Assembly: GCA_964007475.1 (NCBI GenBank) | Contig: OZ023273.1 | Location: 140,403,308-140,467,307 of the forward strand | Length of the DNA stretch: 64,000 nucleotides | Source: Hybos culiciformis | Taxonomy: Eukaryota; Arthropoda; Insecta; Diptera; Hybotidae | Direction: 5' to 3' | Part shown: piece after piece, positions 53,806-64,000 of the stretch | Numbering within the stretch: position 1 is the first letter of the stretch | How the letters are laid out: the number at the start of each line of letters is the position of its first letter | The notes under the pieces: model-generated | The model's database searches: none | What the model saw: the letters and a program-made list of their open reading frames with translations, nothing else | Told to the model about the DNA's origin: nothing | Program-made: the position numbers and the translations under genes

Positions 53806-54077
53806 TTTCACTCTTCAGAGGTCTTCGTAAAAAATAACAACAAAGTAAGCTTCCATATTCTATATTTCTATGGAATAAACTTTGATTGGCCACATTTATA
53901 TAATTGTAGCAAACTTTTTAATGTTGCGAACTCTGTAAGCCCCCCAAAAAAGCAGTACATTTCAGAATTAAAGAAGAAAGCTTATATGACTCAAAAATCT
54001 TATTGGATGAGTGATAGGCCCAGTATTAACTACAAAACTGAGTGATCTGTTTAAACAAACAACACAAAACTTGGCTA
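53806..54077. other. AT-rich non-coding stretch
   Basis: Short stretch between the hAT-like MITE and a tandem repeat; no gene is supported. Confidence 0.5.
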
Positions 54078-54160
54078 ATATCTTTCACACATATCTTTCT
54101 ATATATATCTTTCACACATATCTTTCTATATCTTATATCTTTCACACATATCTTTCTATA
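54078..54160. repeat. Three-copy tandem repeat (~27-30 bp)
   Basis: ATATCTTTCACACATATC followed by TTTCTATA is repeated three times with slightly different spacers. Each unit is itself two ATATCTTTC half-repeats. Confidence 0.85.
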
Positions 54161-57017
54161 AGATTTCAATATTTTAACGTCATCATGATAAAAATAAACC
54201 AATTTACAGAATTTTTAGTTAAATTTTATTAATGAATCTTATAAGATAATATAAGAGAACAATTTATCATTTTACCGCTATATAAGATAAGCAAATTTTC
54301 TATGACTTTTTTATTTTAATTTTTGCTATAGCTTTATTGGACATACCAAGTTGTCTTATGATAAAAAAAAAACAACTTTAAATTATCTCATAAAAAAACT
54401 AAACTTTAAAAATAAAATATAAAATTCATTTTTGTTAAAATGATTTGCAAAACTTTTCTTAATTTAAAACCATAAAAGGATTATTCTTAAATTCATTTAA
54501 TTACGAAATAAAAAAAAAAAAAACTGAAATAACGAAAAATCTTTTGAATTTCTATATCAAATTTTCATTATTCTAATATAATTATGCATATACAAAAAAA
54601 AAGTAAAATAAAAAGGAAACAACAACGAAGATTCATACAAAAAAAAAAAGAAGAAAATCTAAACTTAATTTTATCATCGTCATCATCATCAAGATTTTCT
54701 AGAGCTTGTGATTTAATCGGAATTTTATTTATTTTATTTTATTTTTTATAATTTTTTGCCAGACAATTTCCCGCAAAACTTGATTTCTTATTTATATTGT
54801 CTGATTTTATTTATATTTTAATTTAGTATTAAAAACGAAAAATTTCCCTAATAAAGAAAATTCAATAGTGAGGCGTTTATTTACAATGTCGTCATATTGA
54901 AATCACCATTTTTGTAATTTTGTGTCAATAGTAGTAGCAGAGGTGTAGAGCGGATTCAAAAAAAAAAAAAAAATTTCCACTTTGAATTCATTGTCCAATA
55001 TCAAAATTTTGATCTTCAGGACCAAAATTTGTAGGAAAAACAAAATTTTTATTACATATAATCAGAAGTTTTAAACCAAATTATTCAATTAGTACTTAAT
55101 ATTAAGGGACTGAGAAAAAATTAAAAAATTTCACCAAAATCATTTATTTTTTTACTTTGCCTTGGTTTTAATGAAAAATTTTAACATAGGTTCTGGAATT
55201 ATAATAAATAAAATAAAAATCGTAGTTATAACATATTTATAACTAATAACATTTTTTAACATTTTAAAGCAAAAGTTTTGATTTCTTCTCTAGTTATAAT
55301 ATTTTTTTTTTTTTTTTATTTGATGCTTTTGCCTGAATTTATAACAAATTGAAAAGACTTTTCATAACCCTTTTTTCTTTTCCATTTTTAATTTATATCT
55401 TTAATGTTTATTAGACTACAAAACTTATTTAACAACAAAAATAAAATAAAATAAAATAAAAAATTAAAAAAACTTTCAACTTAAAATTTAACAAAATTTT
55501 ATATTTTTCGGAAAATTTTGAAAAAAAAAAAAAAAAATTTGTCTTCAAAAAAAAAAAATATATATTAAACGAACTTATATTTTATTTTAAATTATATGAT
55601 TTTGCCTTGTTGAGAAAAGTTATTTTAATTTGATTTAAAAAATGAAAAAAAAAAAAAACTCAAAACTTTCCAAAATTCATCAGAGAAAATATTATGTACA
55701 GCTCATATACAAAAAAAAACTTTGAACATCAAATATTTTATTTAATTTAACAAAGACTTTAACTTTTATATTTATGCCAAAGACATATGAGCAAAATTAT
55801 ATTATGTCTCTGTTATCAAATTTTTGAAACATAAAAAGGGAACTAATTTTTTTTTTCTTTTATATAACAGATGTCTTCTGTATATCCGTGGTCGGTACAT
55901 TTATTATAATTAATAATTATTTATAATGATTTTGTCATTTTTTAGTGTATTTTATATTGCTGTTGTATCTTTAAATATTGAAAGAAATTGTATCTTTAAA
56001 ATTATTTAAGTTTGACATTAAATAATAATAATAAACATGAAATGTTCAAATCATTATATTAGTTTCCCAAATTTCAAAATCTTTGTCGAACTTATTGGAA
56101 CTACAATCATTATTTCCAGTTAAGGGAAGTATTCTAGCTGGCATAGTATAACAATTTAATTTTGATTGAGGAACCATTTTAAATAAACGATTTTTATTCC
56201 TTAATTCTATAAACTATACTTGTAGTATATAATTATTATCATTTATTTAAACAAATAACATAATTATATAATATTATATTACAAAAATTAATGTCCCAAA
56301 ATATTAAATTACAGGTTTTTTTTCCCTAAAAAAATATACATTTTTTTTTTTAATGTTCATAAAAATTTCTATATACCTTTTAATATTATGATTTAAATTT
56401 GTTTATATAAATTAGGTAGTTTTTTTTTTTTTTTTTATTTATTTTTTTTTTATTTTATAAAAGTTCTAACCAAAATATATTTATTATTCAAATCAAAGGC
56501 AATAATTACAATTTATAACTACTAAATAAACATAAAATTTTTAGTAAATAAATTTATGAAAGGAAAACTTAACAAAATTACTAGTCTTGGTATTATAAAA
56601 GCAAATAAAAAAAAATATATAAAAAAAAAAATTATTTAGATAACTATCAGTTTTTCTGTTACAAATATAACAAAATAACTTTGGTAATTATAGATAAGAG
56701 AGAGAGTCATGTATATGAAAATCAATATTATTATAATCCGATTTTCTTTTATGTATACAATACAATATTATGTGTACATATAATATAAATATATATTTAG
56801 AAAATGTATGTGTATATATATGAATGTTGTGCAATTATAATATGGATTTAAAAAAAAAATACTTTTTTTTTTTTGGGATAATAAATTTTACTTCATTTAC
56901 CAAGATATTTTCTTACATAATATTCTATCATTTAAAAATAAATTTAATAAAATTTTTCCATATATAGTATAATATTGTAAATATAATATAATATAATATT
57001 AAATATACATATAATAT
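54161..57017. other. Gene-free AT-rich stretch
   Basis: No gene is supported. A TCATCGTCATCATCATC microsatellite lies near 54673-54692, (AAAAT)n near 55438-55462, and many A or T runs of 10-18 bases occur. Confidence 0.6.
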
Positions 57018-57417
57018 CAGTGGCCACATGACATAATCGCCTAAGTCGATTTTGCTACTTTTCAGGAGAGCAGTTTAAAGTTTCAAATCTTTAAAGTTTC
57101 AAATTGGCTAAAGTTAAGTTAGGAAAAATCTAAGTATTAAAAAAAAAACGAATGATTGGAATAAAGACTTATTATGTTAAGATAAGAAAATTTTGTTTTG
57201 ATTTCTGAAAAATAATCAGAGTTAAACTGTTATTCCAAAATCATAAGAGATTAAAAACGAATTAGGCTCTTAAGTTTTTGGCTTTAGAAAGTTTAATTGT
57301 AAAGCTAGGAACGTAAAAATTTGTGAGTATATACGTAGAATCATATGACCAACAGTTTGGAACAATAAAATCATAACCGCCTAACTCGATTTAAGCGGTT
57401 ATGTATTGTGGCCACAG
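57018..57417. mobile_element. hAT-like MITE, 400 bp
   Basis: The left terminus CAGTGGCCACATGACATAAT, continuing CGCCTAAGTCGATT, matches the reverse complement of the right terminus (CTGTGGCCACAATACATAAC, continuing CGCTTAAATCGA) over about 32 bp with a handful of mismatches. Identical ATATAATAT lies outside each end (57009-57017 and 57418-57426), consistent with an 8-bp hAT target-site duplication, though the flank is itself AT-repetitive. No coding capacity is present. Confidence 0.8.
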
Positions 57418-60400
57418 ATATAATATATATTTTTGGCATAATCCTATAATATTTAATAAATATTAGGTTTTTAAAGGAAAATATTCATTTCAGAAGGACA
57501 TAGAAAAAAGGTTGAAGTTTAAAATTCTTGTATTATAAAATAATTAATTATATTTTAATTATTTCTTTAAAACGGAAGTAATTAAAAATAAATAAAAAAA
57601 ATGGTATAATATAAATATTAGTTTAATTTCACTTAAGCGTGGTATTGGTGATGTCTTTTTGCAAGACTGATCTAAATATTTTCTGAGTCTTGTTGTCTAA
57701 ACGTATAGATCTTAATAATAAAAGACTATATAAAATATTTAGTCCAAACGACATCAGTCTAAAAGAAGTTAATATACCTAAATAACTTCATTTTACATGA
57801 ATATTATTTTTAAAGTAGGTAAACCATTATTATTATCTCTTGATTGATCTGTTTTTATTTTATTTTTTTTTCTGTAATGTATAATTACATATTAAGTTAA
57901 GTTAATATTTCAGCATTATAAAAATAATCGGTATAAATATGGTTTAATTTTGGAAGTATATATACTATGTACATACATTTCAAATTAAGCCTGATTACAC
58001 TGCTGAGGTTCCCCAAAAGTATTGAATAAAATATTTCTTTTTTTTTAAATTGAAATGTCAAATAATTATAGCCACAAATGGTGAAAAATCGTTTATTTCT
58101 CATTAATGTCTTTTATTCGTACAACAATCAATCAATTTTTTAGTTAAACATTAAATTAGATTTTTTCTCTTTATTTAATTTTTGTCGAAATATAATTTCT
58201 TTTTATTTTTTTCCTTTATGGATAAAATATAATCATATAATATTATTTTATTATTCATCATTCAAAATAATAAATAAATTTATTAATAACTTATGATGGT
58301 CATATTCAAATTTTATATACAAATATATATTAGTAAAGTATTATGGTTCAAAATAAGCGAACCAAAAAAAAAAAAAAATAAATGTTTTTTTTCCTATCAG
58401 CAATTATTGGCCATTAGGTTAATTGATCGAACATTAATACAGACTATTAGAGCATTATGTAAATACAAGCTGAACAAATAGTGTTGTAAAAAAAAAATAA
58501 CACGTAAATGCTTTTATTTATATTGTAATATCAATAAAATTTTATTTTGCTTACATAAAAATGTATTGTTATTAGATTTACATGAAATATATTATTATGT
58601 ACATAGAGCTGCTCCCGCCATAATTCTATTTCTTAAAAAAAAAAATGTATAAAAAAAAGGAAAATTGAAATGACAACAATTAAGTATGTACAATGTACAT
58701 AATATTTTGAACAATTTTAACACAAATATTGACACAATTTTATTTGAACTTGTAAGTAAATCGGAAGTTCAAAAATTATCCGTATTGCATAAAATGTTTA
58801 TATTTATGTCATCTACTAAATAGAAGAAAATATTATTTCATATCCCTATATTATATGTTAAAGATATCAGAGCGTACGATTGATACGACCTTAAATTTTT
58901 TTTTATAAATCATATTCAAATTTTCACTTCCCAATAATAAGCAATTTTTATGCAATTACTTAGTGAATATACTTATAATTATAATAAATTTTATTTTTTT
59001 AATGTGGTTCTTATATACATATTCCAAACAACATAAAATATTAATTATCGTTCAATTGATTAATATTGTTGTTTATTAAAAAGTAAATAAATTAAAAATT
59101 AAAATCTTTCAATAATCATCATCAATTTTATTCATTTTTTTTTTTTAATTTATTCTTTATTTTTATTTCAATTATTTAATTTTTGTAATTGTTATTAATA
59201 TTTATTTATTGCAGATATTGAATAAATAATAATTTTGTAAATTAAAATTTTATATATCTTGGCATTTTAATTGGAAATAATAATGATATGTAAAGTCTTA
59301 GCATATAAAAAAAAGATGAAAATGTTTACAATAAACCACAGAGAAATAATATAGTATATCTACAGAAACATAGAAACAAAATCTATAAATTCTATGAAAT
59401 GGAGCTGACCCTTCCACTTAATTTCGTGCTTAAAAACTTATATTAAATTATTGCTCTATGTACACTATATTTCTCTGTGATTCAACGTAATTAAAAGAAT
59501 TTAACATTCGCATTTTACAGTAAATTATAAAAGATACAAATGAAAATGACGATATGATTTTCAATAAAACAAAATATGTTACGTTAAATTTTGGATTTTT
59601 ACTGTAATTTAGTTCCATGCTCTATTTATATTATGTTCTGTTAACTTCAAAATGTATACTAAAAACTTAACATTCAATTCAATAAATGTATAATTTTGCA
59701 TTTATTCATTTTCTAAAAATTTTATCATCGTTATCAAAAATAATATTTGGTATTGAACTATATATTAATTGAAAATTCTTAGTTCTTTGTTGCAGCACAA
59801 AATTAGTTTAGCGCAAGATCAAATTTATTCTAAAAGTGATAAGAGACATCAAAGAAACAAAAATAGGTGGGTATTTTAGTTTTGGTGCATATGAAGGCGC
59901 ATATGTCGAATGTATAGTAACTTACACTTTTTTATCAAATTTTAATGCGAAACTTTCAGAGTTTAAGGACAACATTAGAAGACGTGCTATCCATATAACG
60001 TTTATAATAAAAAATATTTCAATTTATAAATATTTTATCTAATATAATTTTTATGAAATTACTTTAAACGAAAAAAAAGGATCAAATAATTATGGTGTGG
60101 TATGAGGTTATATATATTATTTCATCCCCCAATATTGCATGACTAATAGTAAAACTATATTGGTCACCCTTAAATGAAAATAACTGAAAATCATATAAAT
60201 GTTTACTAGTTTTAACGATAAAATCTAGACATTTTTATATCATTCACTAAATTATACAATGTTTAAATATAGAAAAAATAAAAATTAAAATAAAATTACA
60301 TAATATAAAACTATTGGGAGAAATATATGAGGGTTGTATATTCATAGTAGGTGGTAGAATTTAATTTCCTTTTCTTGTTCAATTAAATTTTATTTTAGTT

Positions 60401-61805
60401 TTCGCATTGTCATGATTTCGTTAAAATGCCGCCTTGTGTTAGCTTACGACACTTTTATGAGTCTTCTATATATATTCAGTTATAAATACATGTTATAATA
60501 TTCAAAAATCAACGAAATAAGAAATTATAATTTTATTAAATAAAAAAAATAAATTATATAAATTGAAATGATTTTTAAATCGAAAATATAAATATCGAGA
60601 ATGTGTTTGATAATATTATTTATATAATATAGTAATGAATATTATAAAATCCTAGTAATGACATTAACTATTGACCGACGACTATCTAAAAAGTGTTTTT
60701 AAATCAAAGTAAGACTTCTAAATAAGATTTTTTTTTAATATGGTTTGAAAAATCGAAGTGCGAATTATTTATTAATATTAATTAATTCATTAACACCTAT
60801 CAGTTGGTTTGAAATTGATATTTTTTACAACTCATTAGTCATGAAATTTAAGAAGCTAAACATAAATTTTGTACGAACTATAATTTTATGCTATATGAAA
60901 TTTTGATTCCGGATAAACTAAATTCATTTAAAATTGACATTATATACTCCACACTTATAAATAATAAAAATATTTCGAAAATAAAATCGCTGAACATTTT
61001 ATATAATATTCTATAGAAATTCTATATTTGCTTACTCACTAATGTCATTCTGATTGATTGCCTTTATTTGAATGCATGGTTACTTAAAAATGCAATATGA
61101 GTTTTCTTTTCTTTTTTTTTTTAGTACACAATATTTTATTATTATTTTCATATTATAAAGATTTTTTTCCCCACATTTTTTCAATAGGGCAACGTTATGT
61201 CATTGACTTGTTGTTTATGTATAAACATTTTTTTTTTCTATTATTATTATTTTCATTCTTTAAAAACTTATTATGAGACTTTTCAACAAATAATAGATTG
61301 ATGACAAGTACAAGAAGCTTATGAAGAAAAAAAAAAAAATTAATATTTTTATGCCATTTCAAGTTTATTTTATGAAAAATGTGAAATAAAAGACTAATGA
61401 TTGCATTCAATTTTTCTTTATATTATTTTTGGTTTCAAATTTTTTTTGTAATAAAAGCCAAAATGATTTTTATGCTTTAACAACAAATTCGAAATATAAT
61501 GATAATTTTAAGTTTAACATAGTTGTAGTTTGTGACTTTTTTTTGTTAGTTAACTCATGAAATGTCTAAAAAAGATTTTTCATTTTATTTGGAACTCTGA
61601 TTAATAGCCGGGTTATTCAGGTTTGTGGAACAATTATAAGAATTTAAAAAATGGAATTTTGCATATTTGGCACCCAAAAAACTGAAAATTCCTGAAATTT
61701 CCAATATCTCGAAGGCAATCGATTTTTACTATGGTTACAACTATTAAAAGTCATGAACCGACCTGTAACCTTCCCAAGTACAGGCGTTGACTTTCGAGAC
61801 TCCTG
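57418..61805. other. Gene-free AT-rich stretch
   Basis: No gene is supported; only short frames with A/T-run composition. From about 61610 the sequence is a little GC-richer, possibly a decayed repeat. Confidence 0.55.
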
Positions 61806-61843
61806 TTCTTCTAGCAACTTCTAGCTCTTCTAGCAACTTCTAG
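61806..61843. repeat. Two-copy 19-20-bp tandem repeat
   Basis: TTCTTCTAGCAACTTCTAGC is followed directly by TCTTCTAGCAACTTCTAGG. CTTCTAG recurs four times. Confidence 0.8.
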
Positions 61844-62734
61844 GTTAGAATATAGTTATAGTCGTAAATTAAAAATAATTTTTATTTATTATAGACAAAT
61901 TCAAAAAACATTAAACTTATAATGTAAAATATATAAGGGACAATAAATCAAAAAATAATAATAAAATTTTAACTTTTTTTCAAGAATAATATCTTTAAAA
62001 TACTATTTAGGTACCTAATATCACCAAATCACTATAAATTAAACAACGAAGCTGGAAGTATATATTTTATTTAAGAAGTTCTTAATTATTTTCACAAGAA
62101 AAAATAAGTTACCTGACCCTCAAAATCAACTGAACCGTACTAAAAAATGTAGTGTTAACATATAATTTATTTTTTTTCGATTGGCTGTAGGCTCATACTA
62201 AAAGCTATGTATAAACAATTGAAACGCGTTATTCAAGAAAAAAAAATCAATCAAAATAAAAAACGAACGTCAAAAGCTACTTGACGGTGACATTGAATAA
62301 ATGACTTTTCATACTTGAAATTTTTCTCTCTGAAATTATAAAAATAATTTATGTGCATTGAAAATATAGTAAAAAAAAATATATATTTTTCTAGAAAACG
62401 TTAAGGATTAAAATATGACTGATTAATTGAAAAAAAAAATTTCCAAATGAAAATACAAAAGGAATAAATGCAATTCCATTTAACATTCAACGCTATATGG
62501 AAAACGTGCTTTTGATAACTTATTGAGTTTAGAAAAACTAAAATTTTTTTTGTTTTTTTTTTTTGTATTCAACTGACATACCATAATTTTTAATTACATT
62601 TTAAAAAAAGAATTTGATATGTTGTCGAATTGTATATTTTTAACACATTATTAGTTGCAACATTATTTATTGATTTCTATACGGAAAAAATAAATAGCTA
62701 TCACAGCTAAAATCTCAGAATATCCCTTGTTATG
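61844..62734. other. AT-rich non-coding stretch
   Basis: No gene or clear repeat is seen. Confidence 0.55.
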
Positions 62735-63010
62735 TATAGGTCAAATCAAACTAGCGTATGACATTAGCAAGATTAGCAATTTCTTATAGCAAGGAAAAAT
62801 GGATCATACATTTATTTTTTAATATATCTCTTCTTATGATTATAGCACTATTCCACATAAAAATTTCAACAACTCATTTTATAAAAGAAAATATTACCCT
62901 ATAATTTATAATTTTGTACAAGCAACTTTTGCTACATTTCATTTGCTATTGCTATACATTATTTTATATAGTAGTAGATGTAGTAAATGCAAAATTTTGC
63001 GCCCATACGC
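62735..63010 (+). repeat. Dispersed repeat R1, copy 3
   Basis: It shares AGGTCAAATCAAACTAGCGT and ATGACATTAGCA with the 5' part of copy 1 (3140-3180), GATTATAGCA with copy 2, and TTTTGCTACATTTCATTTGC with both. The 3' part (GTAGTAAATGCAAAATTTTG) matches the end of the core. It is more diverged than the other two copies. Confidence 0.55.
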
Positions 63011-64000
63011 AGCAAATAATCAAGTTCTTGTTATAATATCTTTGCTATATTTTATATATATCTGATTTTCCACCGAGTTTCTTTTTTAAGTAATAAGATG
63101 AAGCTTAAATAGAATATCCAATCTCTTATATAAAGCTTTGTAATCTTATATTTAATAGGTCTTGTGATATTTTAAAAAAGAATGTAGTCTTTGTGAATAT
63201 AGATTAAAAGAAGATATTTATGAAAATATTCGGTTACTAGATTCTATATTCGTTCAATATATATTTGATCAGGAATCATTCAGGAATCATTAGCAATGAA
63301 GTATACTTAAAATATTATAGGTAGTAATTTTTATCCATTATGAATTTCAGTTTATTTATTTATTAAGCAAGTTCTTTGTATCAGAGTTTTAACTCTTTCT
63401 CATTAGAGATTAAAAGTATAACACATTTATATCGAAATAAAGTTTTTATATAATTTTGTTATTTAATCTGTTTTTAAATTGTTTTTGTTTATTTTCTTAT
63501 ATCGACAGTATAAAATTATAAATTTGTCAGTATATCCATTCAACAAATTATTTTATGCTTTTATATATAAATCTGTATATTTATGACATAGTACAAGTAT
63601 ATATTTTCTAAAATTATTGAAACATAAACTCATACATAATATTATTTCTAAAGTTTATAGAAACTTTAAAATTGGAAATTTTAATTAATAAGATCTCTTA
63701 TTTTATTCAAATATTATAACATAGAGGTAATAGGTATAGATATACTTTTAAAATATAAATTTAAAATAAATACAATTTATAAATTTCTGTAGGCAATTTA
63801 GATTTAAATAATTTATAATGGCAATACTATGGAAAATTTCATTTAAAATCTATATATTTAATAATAATAATAAAATTTATTTTACTTATATCTTTCATTT
63901 ACACAAAAAAATTTTAATTTCAAAATTTAAGGAACATTTTCCATTCAGTTGACACTATGGATCTTAATGACATATTTAGTGAAATATGACAGCTGATATA
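63011..64000. other. AT-rich non-coding stretch
   Basis: No gene is supported to the window edge. Confidence 0.55.

Noticed and set aside
53749..54045. 98-codon plus-strand frame
   Set aside because: It crosses the right end of the hAT-like MITE into flanking DNA, so it cannot be an old conserved gene.
62701..62722. TATCACAGC, matching the miR-2/13 seed
   Set aside because: No complementary arm is present within about 80 nt on either side, so no precursor hairpin forms.

Overview
This is a very AT-rich (roughly four bases in five by eye), gene-poor eukaryotic window. Spliceosomal introns (one of only 51 nt), a signal-peptide collagen-like gene, TA-flanked Tc1/mariner-type and 8-bp-TSD hAT-type miniature transposons, and frequent ATACATACATATGTAT-like and A/T microsatellite runs suggest an insect or other arthropod. 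The order cannot be fixed from this window. There is no rRNA, no recognisable tRNA, no CRISPR array and nothing prokaryotic.

Only one protein-coding gene can be supported: a three-exon gene on the + strand at 37266-38671 (exons 37266-37572, 37674-38078, 38130-38671). It encodes a secreted collagen-like protein of 417 residues built from three similar modules. Each module has a Cys-X-Cys-Pro cap followed by 24-25 Gly-X-Y triplets. The modules are joined by basic, non-collagenous linkers, and an acidic, tyrosine-rich tail follows the third. It is neither a fibrillar nor a type IV collagen, because no C-terminal NC1 or propeptide domain is present. A secreted structural role (silk, glue, cuticle or extracellular matrix) is an inference. 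Both introns split a glycine codon in phase 1, so the exons match the protein modules and exon 2 could be duplicated or skipped without a frameshift.

The rest is intergenic or intronic DNA with dispersed repeats. A ~1.1-kb transposon-like element lies at 287-1368. A dispersed repeat family (called R1 here) has copies at 3125-3445, 13630-14400 and 62735-63010; the middle copy is split by a 483-bp TA-flanked miniature transposon, and the 3125 copy preserves the matching empty site. A second dispersed family (R2) occurs at 6768-7160 and 33904-34160. Two hAT-like miniature transposons with target-site duplications lie at 53344-53805 and 57018-57417, and a pogo/Tigger-like end lies near 47470.

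About 2.2 kb upstream of the collagen gene is a minisatellite of alternating 22-bp and 19-bp units (34885-35078), the most organised non-coding structure in the window. All other long open frames are A/T-run translations or frames inside repeats; none has a recognisable domain. The best candidate for a little-described system is the modular CxCP-capped collagen with its tyrosine-rich tail.
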